Source: Winogradskyella sp. (GTDB taxonomy: Bacteria; Bacteroidota; Bacteroidia; Flavobacteriales; Flavobacteriaceae). From it: DNA of 38,957 bases. Positions 9,685 to 18,339 of the stretch are shown here, piece by piece. The DNA lies in NCBI RefSeq assembly GCF_016744625.1, contig NZ_JADGDZ010000005.1:55138-94094 (forward strand), in the 5' to 3' direction. The first letter of the stretch is position 1, and every line of letters starts with the position of its first letter. The translations under genes were made by a program, and so were the position numbers. Under the pieces are notes generated by a model. It ran no database searches. It saw nothing but the letters and a program-made list of their open reading frames with translations, and was not told the DNA's origin.

Positions 9685-9717
9685 AAAGCGTTCCAATTCG
9701 GAACGCTTTTCTTATTT
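9685..9717 (+). terminator. Intrinsic terminator after the TPR/barrel operon
   Basis: AAAGCGTTCC (9685-9694), loop AATTC and GGAACGCTTT (9700-9709) make a 10-bp perfect stem followed by TTCTTATTTTT. The A-run on the left and T-run on the right would allow use in both directions, but the only gene end near it is the barrel gene at 9626. Confidence 0.85.
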
Positions 9718-9727
9718 TTACGATAAT

Positions 9728-9754
9728 CCTGTCAGGTCGAGCGTAGTCGAGATC
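9728..9754. repeat. Dispersed intergenic repeat (GTCAGGTCGAGCGTAGTCGAG)
   Basis: The stretch CCTGTCAGGTCGAGCG followed by TAGTCGAGATCT carries nested inverted pieces (CCTG/CAGG and TCGA/TCGA). It matches, from memory, a motif that recurs between genes in Flavobacteriaceae. It lies just upstream of the amidohydrolase start, so it may separate or overlap that gene's promoter. Confidence 0.45.
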
Positions 9755-9776
9755 TAAATAAAATAATAAATCCGAA

Positions 9777-11393
9777 ATGAAAAAACTACTCTACATCTTA
9801 ACGCTAATAACAATCTTCTCTTGCCAAAAGGATAAAGAACAAGCAGATTTAATTGTAGCCAATGCAAATATCTACACAGTAGATAATGATTTTACAAAGG
9901 CAGAAGCCTTAGCGGTAAAAGACGGAAAGATTATTGCAGTAGGAAGTCTAAGCGAAATTGAAGCTAAGTATAAAGCAGCAGATACTATAAATGCTGAAGG
10001 AAAAGCGATTATTCCAGGATTAATAGACGCACATTGTCATTTTTTAGGTTTAGGTTTTAATCAACAGGCTGTCGATTTGGTTGGTACAGAAAGTTTTGAA
10101 GACGTTGTGAAGCGTGTTACTGATTTTCAGAATAGGTACAATAGAGATTTTATAAAAGGTAGAGGTTGGGATCAAAATGATTGGGAAGAGAAAATATTTC
10201 CTGATAATGAACTTCTAAACAAGTTATATCCTAATACACCAATAGTGTTGACACGTGTAGATGGACATGCGATATTATGCAATCAAGCAGCTTTAGATTT
10301 AGGTAACGTAACTTTAAATAGTAAAATTGAAGGAGGAGAGGTCGTTGTTGAAAATGGAAAACTCACAGGTGTATTAGTAGATAATGCTGAGATGTTAGTG
10401 ATGAAGTACTGGCCAAAACCTTCAAGAAATGATAATATTGAAGCTCTACTAGCTGCACAAAAAATATGCTTTGATTTAGGATTAACAACCGTTGATGATG
10501 CTGGTTTAAACAAAGATGCTATTGAACTTATAGATAGCCTTCAACAATCTGGAGATTTAAAAATGCGTGTTTATGCAATGATATCAGCTTCAGAAGAACA
10601 TCTCGATTATTATTTAAAAAGAGATGTACACAAAACAGACCGATTAAATGTAAGTTCATTTAAATTTTATGCAGATGGTGCTTTGGGTTCTAGAGGAGCA
10701 ATGCTCAGAGAACCTTATTCAGATAAACCTGGTCATTTAGGGTTATTGGTTACGGATTTAGAAACGTTTAATAAATCAGCAGAGCGCATTGCAAACTCAG
10801 ATTACCAAATGAACACACATGCTATTGGTGATTCTGCAAATCATGCTGTTTTACAAACCTATAATAAAGTGTTGGCAGGGAAAGGAGATAGACGATGGCG
10901 AGTAGAACATGCTCAAATTGTATCATTAGAAGATTTTGATTTGTATAAAAATGTAATGCCATCAATACAACCAACACATGCAACGAGTGATATGTATTGG
11001 GCAGAAGATCGTGTAGGTGCAGAACGCATAAAAGGAGCATATGCATACAAAGACTTATTAAAAGCTTACGGAAAAATAGCTTTAGGAACTGATTTTCCTG
11101 TGGAGCGCGTGAGTCCGTTTTTAACGTTTTATGCAGCAGTAGCAAGACAAGATTTAGAGCAATATCCTGGAGGTGGTTTTCAAATGGAAAATGCATTAAG
11201 CAGAGAAGAAACTTTAAAAGGTATGACGATTTGGGCAGCTTATTCTAATTTTGAAGAAAATGAAAAGGGTAGTATCGAAGTTGGTAAGTTTGCCGATTTT
11301 ATCATCTTGGATAAAGATATTATGACAATTGATGTTAAAGAGATTCCTAATATTAAGGTGTTGAGAACAGTTGTTAATGGTGAAATTCAATAG
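9777..11393 (+). CDS. Amidohydrolase-family lipoprotein, YtcJ-like (Amidohydro_3)
   Basis: A 538-residue predicted metal-dependent hydrolase of the urease/amidohydrolase superfamily, acting on an unknown amide or imide. The N-terminus MKKLLYILTLITIFSC is a lipoprotein signal with lipobox IFSC and lipidated Cys16, so it sits in the periplasm or on the cell surface. Metal-binding HxH is His86-Cys-His88 in PGLIDAHCHF; later His residues lie in MNTHAIGDSANH and WRVEHAQIV, and the terminal catalytic-type Asp in ALGTDFPVE. The C-terminal beta-sandwich segment KGSIEVGKFADFIILD is diagnostic for the superfamily. It follows a terminator and a repeat, so it has its own promoter; the next gene starts 9 bp downstream and is likely cotranscribed. 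Confidence 0.88.
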   Translation: MKKLLYILTLITIFSCQKDKEQADLIVANANIYTVDNDFTKAEALAVKDGKIIAVGSLSEIEAKYKAADTINAEGKAIIPGLIDAHCHFLGLGFNQQAVDLVGTESFEDVVKRVTDFQNRYNRDFIKGRGWDQNDWEEKIFPDNELLNKLYPNTPIVLTRVDGHAILCNQAALDLGNVTLNSKIEGGEVVVENGKLTGVLVDNAEMLVMKYWPKPSRNDNIEALLAAQKICFDLGLTTVDDAGLNKDAIELIDSLQQSGDLKMRVYAMISASEEHLDYYLKRDVHKTDRLNVSSFKFYADGALGSRGAMLREPYSDKPGHLGLLVTDLETFNKSAERIANSDYQMNTHAIGDSANHAVLQTYNKVLAGKGDRRWRVEHAQIVSLEDFDLYKNVMPSIQPTHATSDMYWAEDRVGAERIKGAYAYKDLLKAYGKIALGTDFPVERVSPFLTFYAAVARQDLEQYPGGGFQMENALSREETLKGMTIWAAYSNFEENEKGSIEVGKFADFIILDKDIMTIDVKEIPNIKVLRTVVNGEIQ

Positions 11394-11402
11394 ATTTTAG
11401 TT

Positions 11403-12077
11403 ATGAAAAAGATTTGTATAGCATTTTTTCTATTTGTGTTTGGTCTAAATTTTTCATTTGCTCAATATGATTGGACAAAAGCTAAAGTTTATTTAAAAAA
11501 TAGTGAAGTTCTTAATGGTGAAGCAAAAATTCTCATGATGGGATCTGGAATGAATTTAAGTAAAGAAATTCTGAAATATAGAATTGGAAAAAAGGAAAAG
11601 ATATCTAAGTACAAGCCAGAGGAAATAGACAGTATTGTATTTATAATTGAATACAAGAAAAAAGTTGATAAAAAAGAGATAAATGAAACTTGCTCAAAAA
11701 TATTTGTTCCAGTTTTTTTAAATAAGAAGAAATCAAGATTAGGTTTCGTTGAAATTTTGGTAGATGGAGAGCTAAAGTTAGTTGCTCGAACAGTGATAAT
11801 TAATTATGGAGGTAATTCCTCAAACATTACTATTGGAGTAAGCAGCAATAATAATCAAGATGATTACATGGGTGGTCATAATCAGGTCCTGCTTTTAAAA
11901 AATGATGAAAAACCTGAAGTGTTTTACAGGGATACTTCAGCGAAATTTTTCAGGAAAAGAGCAGGAAAATATTTTAAGGACTGTATTTCTTTAAGGGACA
12001 AAATAGAAAATAAATCTTTTAAAAAAGAAGATGTTCAAGATATTGCAAAGTATTATAATTTTAACTGTGCCAAATAA
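11403..12077 (+). CDS. Secreted protein of unknown function
   Basis: I do not recognise a named family. The 224-residue product has a clear Sec signal peptide (KKICIAFFLFVFGLNFSFAQ, cleavage near residue 21). The mature part is Lys-rich, begins YDWTKAKVYLKNSEVLNGEAK, has a beta-rich centre and an Asn/Ser-rich linker (YGGNSSNITIGVSSNNNQ, about residues 139-156), and ends in a helical segment with two Cys (FKDCISLRD and YNFNCAK) that could pair. It is 9 bp after the amidohydrolase gene and may be read from the same message. Its last 25 bp overlap the 3' end of the convergent methyltransferase gene. Confidence 0.7.
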   Translation: MKKICIAFFLFVFGLNFSFAQYDWTKAKVYLKNSEVLNGEAKILMMGSGMNLSKEILKYRIGKKEKISKYKPEEIDSIVFIIEYKKKVDKKEINETCSKIFVPVFLNKKKSRLGFVEILVDGELKLVARTVIINYGGNSSNITIGVSSNNNQDDYMGGHNQVLLLKNDEKPEVFYRDTSAKFFRKRAGKYFKDCISLRDKIENKSFKKEDVQDIAKYYNFNCAK

Positions 12078-12754
12078 TCAAAATGCTCACCATCCATAAC
12101 TTTTTTACAGTTCAATCCAACTGTTAAACAAGCTGTATTTAAAGTGTCAAAATCGAGGTACAACCACTTCATTGGAGCTTCTTGTTCACCTTTATAACTA
12201 ATGTAATAATCGAGTTCTCCAGGATAACAACTGTTTACATCTATCCACATGCCACCATCTTCATATTGGTACATATAAGAAATGTCAGAAGAATCAATTA
12301 AGATTTGTCCATTAGGGTTTAAAAGCGATTTTATATGCTTCAAGTATTTAGAAACCTGAGCTAATTCTTGAAAAATCCCAGTGCCATTCATTAATAATAA
12401 AATGGTGTCAAAAGTTGAGGTTTCTTCTAAGAGTGGTTTAAGTTCAGCATTTAAAACACCACGTTTTTTAGAGACTTCTATTGCTCCTTTAGAGCTGTCA
12501 ATGGCTTTTACTTTAAGACCTTTGTCTTGTAGCCAAAGTGTATGATTTCCTGCTCCACAACCAACATCTAATACTTTGCCTTTTGCAAATTGTAAAGCTT
12601 TCTGTTCTAGTTTTGGCATTGAAGAATAGCTTCTAAATAAATAGGGGAGAGGTAATTCATCGTCATCTGAAATGTTAGTAGACGTAATGAGGTCTTCAGA
12701 ATAATTTCCTGATTGATAATCTAATAATGCTTTTCCGAATAAATCTTTACTCAT
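12053..12754 (-). CDS. Class I SAM-dependent methyltransferase
   Basis: A 233-residue cytoplasmic methyltransferase of the Rossmann-like class. Motif I is VLDVGCGAGNHTLWL (residues 61-75), the acidic end of strand beta2 is KAIDSS, and the post-I segment with DTILLLMNGTGIF and a later LLNPNGQILIDSSDISYMY strand fits the class. The N-terminal segment (SKDLFGKALLDYQSGNY) and the phrase PLPYLFRSYSSMP are typical of a flavobacterial subgroup with unknown substrate. The gene is convergent with the secreted protein at 11403 and shares 25 bp with it at the 3' ends. It is divergent from the cysteine-cluster gene, with a palindromic repeat in the gap. Confidence 0.85.
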   Translation of the reverse strand: MSKDLFGKALLDYQSGNYSEDLITSTNISDDDELPLPYLFRSYSSMPKLEQKALQFAKGKVLDVGCGAGNHTLWLQDKGLKVKAIDSSKGAIEVSKKRGVLNAELKPLLEETSTFDTILLLMNGTGIFQELAQVSKYLKHIKSLLNPNGQILIDSSDISYMYQYEDGGMWIDVNSCYPGELDYYISYKGEQEAPMKWLYLDFDTLNTACLTVGLNCKKVMDGEHFDYLAQLKL

Positions 12755-12761
12755 AGTTTTT

Positions 12762-12807
12762 CGTCAGTTCGAGTGTTCTGATATTTTCATCAGAATGTAT
12801 CGAGAAC
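12762..12807. repeat. Intergenic palindromic repeat (GTCAGTTCGAG...TCGAGAAC)
   Basis: The core is TTCTGAT (12776-12782), loop ATTTTC, ATCAGAA (12789-12795); outside it GTTC (12767-12770) pairs with GAAC (12804-12807). It occupies the divergent region between the methyltransferase and the cysteine-cluster gene. The CAGTTCGAGTG...GTATCGAGAAC frame is, as I recall it, one of the commonest flavobacterial intergenic repeats. Confidence 0.55.
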
Positions 12808-12813
12808 TTTAGT

Positions 12814-12821
12814 TAAATTTG
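12814..12821 (+). promoter_or_regulatory. -7 promoter box for the cysteine-cluster gene
   Basis: TAAATTTG matches the Bacteroidota -7 consensus TAnnTTTG exactly and ends only 4 bases before the ATG at 12826, so the message would be leaderless or nearly so. No clear TTG -33 element is seen at the usual distance, which limits confidence. Confidence 0.45.
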
Positions 12822-12825
12822 TTTT

Positions 12826-13320
12826 ATGCAAGACCAAATCAATAATCTTCCAAAGCTCGCCAAAGATAAGCATAAGGAAAACAAAACCTTTTTTACCAAG
12901 CTTAAAAAGAAACCACCAAAACAGTTAGATTATCTAATGCAAGAGTTACATGAAGATGAGTTTGAGCGCACAGATTGTTTAGATTGTGCTAATTGTTGTA
13001 AAACCACAGGACCGTTATTTACTGATAAGGATATTCAACGCATTGCTAAGTTTTTTAAAATGAAGGAACAGCAATTCATTGAAGTTTATTTGCACTTAGA
13101 TGAAGAGAATGATTATGTATTACAATCAGTACCATGTACCTTTTTAGGAGCAGATAATTATTGCTCTATTTATGAAGTAAGACCAAAAGCTTGCAGAGAG
13201 TTTCCGCATACAGATAGAAATAAATTTCAGCAGATTTCTAACTTAACTTTAAAAAACGTGGCTATTTGTCCTGCGGCTTATAATATTGTTGAAGAGATGA
13301 AAAAAAGAATTCAATTATAA
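12826..13320 (+). CDS. YkgJ-family cysteine-cluster protein
   Basis: A 164-residue cytoplasmic protein of the YkgJ/CxxCxxCC family, thought to bind zinc or an iron-sulfur cluster. The signature TDCLDCANCCKTTGP has Cys51, Cys54, Cys57 and Cys58; further Cys residues lie in VPCTFLGADNYCSIYEVRPKACREFPH and AICPAAY, which is the usual second half of the family. A Lys-rich N-terminal helix (residues 10-33) precedes the cluster. The biochemical function of the family is not settled. It starts a plus-strand run with the thioredoxin-like gene (47 bp downstream) and the desaturase-like gene. Confidence 0.85.
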   Translation: MQDQINNLPKLAKDKHKENKTFFTKLKKKPPKQLDYLMQELHEDEFERTDCLDCANCCKTTGPLFTDKDIQRIAKFFKMKEQQFIEVYLHLDEENDYVLQSVPCTFLGADNYCSIYEVRPKACREFPHTDRNKFQQISNLTLKNVAICPAAYNIVEEMKKRIQL

Positions 13321-13367
13321 TGATAGTTTTCGGAATAATTATTGATGCATAAAAGATTAAAAAACGC

Positions 13368-14267
13368 ATGAAAAATCGAATTATTAAAACATTACTTATT
13401 CTATTTATAGTTCAATTAAGTCATTCTCAGGCATGGATGACGTCATTAGATGTTGCTCAAAAATTGGCTTTAATTCAGAATAAAATGGTGTTAATGGTTT
13501 GGGAGGAAACGACTAAGTATCCATATCCTGTATTTGTTAATGATGATAAAGGAAGATTGGTAATGATTCAAAATTTATTTGAAGATGAAGAAGTAAGTCC
13601 GTTGATTTGGGAGCATTTTGTGCCAGTCATAGTAAATGAGAACCAATATGCAGATTTATATTTAGAGATTAAGGGAAAACGAAAACAAAGTTATATTGAT
13701 AAGTTTAATGATGATTCTATTAAAATATTAGATGTAAATGGAAATATTTTAAATGCATCTGATTTTTCTGAGGATTATGAGAATATTACAGAAATAATTC
13801 AGCGATATTCTCTAAACACAGCATTAATTGCACCAGAATTTAGAGAGTATAAGAAAGGGAATAATTTTTATTCGGCATACTTTTTAGCTTCAAAATATTT
13901 AGATTTTTCACTATATGCCAATAAAGATTTGAGACCAGCAATTATTGCTTTATCAAATATCTATTTAAATGAAGCTAAAGCGTTTATAGAGTCTAGCATA
14001 GAAGAAGATAAATTGGTGTTGGAGCAACGTTGTCAATTATTAAAAATTCAAGAATATTTAGTTATAAAACGACCTAAAAAAGTGCTTAGGCAATTAAAAA
14101 AGATGGAGGCAGAGACAATACAAAATAGTAACGAACCATTTGTTGCGTTACTATATTATGTAGCTTATATAATTTTAGAAGATACAGAAAATGCTGAAAT
14201 ATGGAAATCTAAAATTTCTTCAGTAAATTTGAAGAAGGCACAATTATTTATTAATCTTAATTCTTAA
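13368..14267 (+). CDS. Secreted thioredoxin-fold-like protein lacking the CxxC motif
   Basis: A 299-residue protein with a signal peptide (ILFIVQLSHSQA, cleavage near residue 21). The N-terminal third (about 25-150) looks like a thioredoxin-like fold: helix SLDVAQKLALIQNKMVLMVW, then a loop where the active site would be, EETTKYPYPVF, then LIWEHFVPVIVNENQYADL and a beta strand SIKILDVNGNIL. There is no CxxC and no Cys in the expected place, so it cannot be a classical dithiol oxidoreductase. The rest is alpha-helical (helical repeats near residues 160-290). It ends 5 bp before the desaturase-like gene. Function unknown; the fold assignment is an inference from pattern only. Confidence 0.6.
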   Translation: MKNRIIKTLLILFIVQLSHSQAWMTSLDVAQKLALIQNKMVLMVWEETTKYPYPVFVNDDKGRLVMIQNLFEDEEVSPLIWEHFVPVIVNENQYADLYLEIKGKRKQSYIDKFNDDSIKILDVNGNILNASDFSEDYENITEIIQRYSLNTALIAPEFREYKKGNNFYSAYFLASKYLDFSLYANKDLRPAIIALSNIYLNEAKAFIESSIEEDKLVLEQRCQLLKIQEYLVIKRPKKVLRQLKKMEAETIQNSNEPFVALLYYVAYIILEDTENAEIWKSKISSVNLKKAQLFINLNS

Positions 14268-14272
14268 GACTT

Positions 14273-15115
14273 TTGGAAACCATTATCAATTATTTTGAAA
14301 CTATTCCGCCACATCATCGTGGAATTATTATTGTTAGTGGAATTACGTTTTTTTGGTTATTAGAAGGAGCAATGCCTTTGTTTAAATTTGACTATAAAAA
14401 ATGGAAACATGCCATACCAAATTTATTTTTCACACTGACAACAATAATAGTTAATCTAGGTTTAGCATGGATATTTTTGATTGCAGCAGATTGGACGAAA
14501 GCCAATGATTTTGGAATTATAAATTGGTTGCCACAAATGCCATTATGGTTATACGCACTTATTGGAGTTGTCCTTTTAGATTTTTTTGGGGCGTATTTTG
14601 CACACTACGTTGAGCATAAGGTAAAACCACTTTGGATGGTGCATTTGGTACATCATACAGATCATATGGTAGATACGACCACAGCAAATAGACATCATCC
14701 TATAGAAAGTATTATTAGGTTTTCATTTACACTATTAGGCATTTTAGTTGTTGGAACTCCAATTGCACTTGTGATGATGTACCAAGCGATGTCCTTAATT
14801 TTTACGCAGTTTACACATGCTAATCTTAAAATATCTAAAGGCCTAGATAAGGTACTAAGTTATGTTATTGTTTCTCCAGATATGCACAAAATACATCATC
14901 ATTATAGACTACCATATACAGATTCTAACTATGGAAATATCTTAAGTATTTGGGATCATATCTTCGGAACTTATATGTATATGGAACGTGAAAATTTGAT
15001 TTATGGAGTAGATGTATTTCCAGATGAAAAGAAGAATAGTAATATTAAGGATTTGTTGAAGCAACCCTTTCAGAAATATGAAAAACCTACATTATCTACT
15101 GATGCAAAAGAATAG
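14273..15115 (+). CDS. Sterol desaturase / fatty-acid hydroxylase family membrane enzyme
   Basis: A 280-residue integral membrane di-iron oxygenase-type protein that would hydroxylate or desaturate a lipid; the substrate is unknown. Histidine boxes are visible: HYVEHK (about residue 112), HLVHHTDHM and ANRHHPIE (about 124-144) and MHKIHHHYRLPYTDSNYG (about 204-221), with membrane helices near residues 18-36, 48-72, 88-108 and 148-170. The start is TTG at 14273, five bases after the previous stop; no ATG lies nearby in frame (the first internal Met is near residue 34, after the first helix). Tight spacing implies translational coupling with the thioredoxin-fold-like gene. Confidence 0.88.
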   Translation: METIINYFETIPPHHRGIIIVSGITFFWLLEGAMPLFKFDYKKWKHAIPNLFFTLTTIIVNLGLAWIFLIAADWTKANDFGIINWLPQMPLWLYALIGVVLLDFFGAYFAHYVEHKVKPLWMVHLVHHTDHMVDTTTANRHHPIESIIRFSFTLLGILVVGTPIALVMMYQAMSLIFTQFTHANLKISKGLDKVLSYVIVSPDMHKIHHHYRLPYTDSNYGNILSIWDHIFGTYMYMERENLIYGVDVFPDEKKNSNIKDLLKQPFQKYEKPTLSTDAKE

Positions 15116-15347
15116 TTTTCTAACCTTTCTTGTAATTGACCCACAATTCTATTAAGAACCAAATCGATAAACAAGGTCTTTAGAGTTGTTAACAGACTTA
15201 TTAACAAAAAATGGTATTTCCACTAATATTTTTGTAGTTGGTAGATGTTCTCACACATTTAAGTACTAAACTACTTATGTTTACTTCGGATTAATTAATT
15301 ACTGTTGAGCTTAAACACCCTTATGTTTAATAAAACGCTATGCTGTA

Positions 15348-15779
15348 TTGAAAAATTTAATCCGTATTTGTCTTGTCTTAATCCTCTTGTTTTTATTAAG
15401 TTTCACACTTCAGGCACAAGAACATTACGCTAAACTCGAAAAGAATAGAAATACTCAAGCTAAAGGTTTAATTCATAAATTGAATAAAACTAAGGATACA
15501 CTTATACTTCAAAGTGATAAAAAAATAAACTATCTGTATTCTATTAATAAAGATTATGGGAGAGATTTTGATTTTTATATAGATACAACATCTTATAAAC
15601 TACCTTTAAATAAATTACCTAAAGGTAAGCATGTTTTAGTGGCAGTACAATCACCTAAACGTATTGTGTTTGTGGTTAAAATATTAAAGGATATACCTAA
15701 AGACAAATCTTTAAAAATTAAAACAAAAAAAATAGTTGCAGTAGAATCTCAGAAGGTTGGGAGCACCAGAGCTAATTAA
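15348..15779 (+). CDS. Small secreted protein of unknown function
   Basis: No family recognised. The 143-residue product starts at a TTG codon (15348), which gives a convincing signal peptide: KNLIRICLVLILLFLLSFTLQAQ, cleavage near residue 24. The ATG at 15340 is in another frame. The mature protein of about 119 residues is highly basic (many Lys) and beta-rich, without Cys; HYAKLEKNRNTQAKGLIHKL opens it and KILKDIPKDKSLKIKTKK is near the end. It is preceded by a 232-bp gap with no other gene and has two TATGTTTA boxes (15273-15280 and 15322-15329) as possible -7 elements. It ends 4 bp before the convergent NamZ-like gene. Confidence 0.6.
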   Translation: MKNLIRICLVLILLFLLSFTLQAQEHYAKLEKNRNTQAKGLIHKLNKTKDTLILQSDKKINYLYSINKDYGRDFDFYIDTTSYKLPLNKLPKGKHVLVAVQSPKRIVFVVKILKDIPKDKSLKIKTKKIVAVESQKVGSTRAN

Positions 15780-15783
15780 CGGG

Positions 15784-17070
15784 TTATTTATAAATTAGAT
15801 AGTTTTGACGCACTTTTTTGAAAGCAACAAGATCTTTTTGCCAACTTTTTCTAATTCCTTCTGAATTCATTCCAGCTTCGATTTGTTGTTGTAATTTTTT
15901 TGTGCCTGCTAATTTGGTAAAAAAGGGCTTGAAGTATGTTTCATTGGGTGCAAACTGTTTGTTTGCTCTATAAAATTTTATCAGCCAACTTAAATTTATG
16001 GTATTTAATTTCTCGTAATTGTCTAATTTATAGCCATAACAAAATTTACCTTCATGTTTAGGGTTTTTAGCACCTTCATTTGGTATAGGTATAAACTCTA
16101 TATCTATATCTGGCATGATACTAAAAGGAGAACCGACTATTTGAAATTGTTTATTAGTACCTCTACCAACACTAACATTAGTGCCTTCAAAAAAGCACAA
16201 ACTAGGATATAAATTAATAGCCTTGTTGTTTGGTAAATTTGGTGATGGTTTAATGATTAAATTATACTCTTTTTGATGTGAATAATGTTTAATTGGAATA
16301 ATTTTTAATTCACACTTAATCCCATCTTTAAGCCAATTTTCACCATTAATCATTTGTGCATATTCGCTAATAGTCATACCATGTACAACAGGTACAGGAT
16401 GCATGCCAACAAAACTTTTATGTTCTGGTTCTAAAACGGGGCCATCAATATAATGACCATTTGGATTTGGTCGATCTAAAATTAAAATAGGAATATTCTG
16501 TTCGGCACATGCTTCCATTACATAATGCAAACTAGAAATATAAGTATAGAACCTCGCACCCACATCTTGAATATCAAAAACAATAATATCTATACCGTTT
16601 AGTTGTTCAATGCTCGGTTTTTTATTTTTACCATAAAGTGAAACAATAGGTAAGCCAGTTTTAGTGTCAATTCCATCTTTAACAACTTCACCTGCATCTG
16701 CAGTTCCTCTAAAGCCGTGTTCTGGTGCAAATACTTTTTTGACATCAATTTTTAATAATAAAAGTGAATCTACTAAATGCTTATGGGACTCCTCTTTGCT
16801 AGATTTTGTGGAGAATGTGTCTATCTCTTTAAAGATAACACTTGTTTGATTTGCTATTATGCCGACACGTTTTCCTTTAAGTAAAGGTAAATACAACTCC
16901 GTTCTATTTGCTCCAACAACAATAGTTTTGTCTTCAACAATAGTACTGTCACTCTGAACTTGTTTCAGAATCTCGTCATTAGATGATACATCATTCTTGG
17001 TTTTAGAACCACAAGAAATCGTTATCAAGACAAATATTAAAACTGTATTTTTGAAAATATTAAAACGCAT
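15784..17070 (-). CDS. namZ: Exo-beta-N-acetylmuramidase-type lipoprotein (NamZ, DUF1343)
   Basis: A 428-residue DUF1343 protein; characterised members (NamZ, GH171) remove MurNAc from the non-reducing ends of peptidoglycan fragments, so this would act in cell-wall recycling. The signal MRFNIFKNTVLIFVLITISC has a lipobox ending at Cys20, predicting a periplasmic lipoprotein. Family blocks visible are GKRVGIIANQTSV, VFAPEHGFRGTADAGE, GLPIVSLYGKNKKP, IDIIVFDIQDVGARFYTY (about 160-177), ILDRPNPNGHYIDGP, GMHPVPVVHGMTI and KPSPNLPN...YPSLCFFEGTNVSVGRGT. Length and motif order are normal. Its start is only 8 bp from that of the divergent permease gene, so its promoter must lie inside that coding sequence. 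Confidence 0.88.
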   Translation of the reverse strand: MRFNIFKNTVLIFVLITISCGSKTKNDVSSNDEILKQVQSDSTIVEDKTIVVGANRTELYLPLLKGKRVGIIANQTSVIFKEIDTFSTKSSKEESHKHLVDSLLLLKIDVKKVFAPEHGFRGTADAGEVVKDGIDTKTGLPIVSLYGKNKKPSIEQLNGIDIIVFDIQDVGARFYTYISSLHYVMEACAEQNIPILILDRPNPNGHYIDGPVLEPEHKSFVGMHPVPVVHGMTISEYAQMINGENWLKDGIKCELKIIPIKHYSHQKEYNLIIKPSPNLPNNKAINLYPSLCFFEGTNVSVGRGTNKQFQIVGSPFSIMPDIDIEFIPIPNEGAKNPKHEGKFCYGYKLDNYEKLNTINLSWLIKFYRANKQFAPNETYFKPFFTKLAGTKKLQQQIEAGMNSEGIRKSWQKDLVAFKKVRQNYLIYK

Positions 17071-17078
17071 ATCTGAGT

Positions 17079-18302
17079 TTGAATTTTGAGTTGTTTATAG
17101 CTAAACGCATTATTGGTAATAAAGCGTATAAAAGTAGTGTTTCGGCACCAATAATTAAAATTGGTATAGCTGCAATTGCTATTGGTATTATTGTGATGCT
17201 TATTGCGATAGCAACAGGTATAGGCTTGCAACAAAAAATTAGAGATAAAGTTGTAGCCTTTAATGGGCATATAGAAATTGCAAATTACGACACCAATGCG
17301 TCGGACGAATCTCAGGCTCCGATTTCTTTAAATCAGGAATTTTACCCCAATTTCACCACTATTGAAGGTATAAAACATGTCCAAGGAATTGCGACTAAGT
17401 TTGCTGTAATAAGAACAGAGGAAGAATTTGAAGGAGTTGTTGTAAAAGGGGTAGGTGCAGATTATAATTGGGATTATTTTAAAGAGTTTTTAATTGAAGG
17501 TCGTTTGCCAGATTACACTCAAAAACGAAACGAAGAGATTTTAATTTCTAGCTATTTAGCAAACCGATTGAGATTTAAGGTTGGTAATAAATTTCAAACA
17601 CTTTTTGGAAAAGAACGACCAAGAATTATCAATTTTGAAATTGTAGGTATTTACAATTCAGGTTTTCAAGAATTGGACGAAAAATTCTGTATTGTAGATT
17701 TAAGACATATTCAAAGATTGAATAAATGGGAGCCAGATCAAATAGGGACTTTTGAAGTTTTTGTTGAGAATTTTTCTGAACTCGAGGAAAAAACAAAACA
17801 GGTTTATCAAGATATTCCATCATTGCTTAATGCAACTCCAATCACGCAAAAGTATTATACTATTTTCGAATGGATTAAAATCTTTGATAATAATACCTAT
17901 GGAATTATCGCTATAATGATAATTGTTGCCGGAATTAATATGATTACAGCCTTATTAGTTCTAATACTCGAGCGCACATCTATGATTGGAATATTAAAAG
18001 CTTTGGGCAGTTCTAATTGGACTATTAGAAAAGTGTTTCTCTATAATGCGTCTTATTTGGTAGGCCTAGGTTTGTTTTGGGGGAATATTATTGGTTTAGG
18101 GTTATTGTTTGCTCAGAAATATTTTAAGCTATTTCCATTAAATCCAGATACATACTACGTTAGTGAAGCTCCTGTTTATATTAATTGGAATTACATTTTA
18201 TTGTTAAACGTTGGTACATTTTTCGCTTGTTTATTGATGCTATTAATTCCATCTATTATTATTTCTAAGATTTCGCCAGTTAAGGCTATCCGGTTTGATT
18301 GA
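17079..18302 (+). CDS. ABC transporter permease, LolC/LolE-like (FtsX family)
   Basis: A 407-residue inner-membrane permease with the MacB/FtsX layout: one N-terminal helix (IGIAAIAIGIIVMLIAIATGIG, about residues 28-49), a large periplasmic domain (about 55-265), then three helices (about 275-300, 320-348 and 370-395) and a cytoplasmic C-terminus ending KISPVKAIRFD. The start MNFELFIAKRIIG is typical of LolC/E-type proteins, which extract lipoproteins from the inner membrane with an ATPase such as LolD; no ATPase gene is next to it. The start codon is TTG at 17079, since no ATG is suitable. It is divergent from the NamZ-like lipoprotein gene with an 8-bp gap. Confidence 0.85.
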   Translation: MNFELFIAKRIIGNKAYKSSVSAPIIKIGIAAIAIGIIVMLIAIATGIGLQQKIRDKVVAFNGHIEIANYDTNASDESQAPISLNQEFYPNFTTIEGIKHVQGIATKFAVIRTEEEFEGVVVKGVGADYNWDYFKEFLIEGRLPDYTQKRNEEILISSYLANRLRFKVGNKFQTLFGKERPRIINFEIVGIYNSGFQELDEKFCIVDLRHIQRLNKWEPDQIGTFEVFVENFSELEEKTKQVYQDIPSLLNATPITQKYYTIFEWIKIFDNNTYGIIAIMIIVAGINMITALLVLILERTSMIGILKALGSSNWTIRKVFLYNASYLVGLGLFWGNIIGLGLLFAQKYFKLFPLNPDTYYVSEAPVYINWNYILLLNVGTFFACLLMLLIPSIIISKISPVKAIRFD

Positions 18303-18316
18303 TACGCCATTGTATG

Positions 18317-18339
18317 AAAGATTGATAAGACAATCTTTT
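18317..18339 (+). terminator. Weak AT-rich hairpin after the permease gene
   Basis: AAAGATTG (18317-18324), loop ATAAGA and CAATCTTT (18331-18338) form an 8-bp stem ending in TTTT. It lies 14 bp past the permease stop and could terminate it weakly; low GC content makes this uncertain. Confidence 0.4.
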
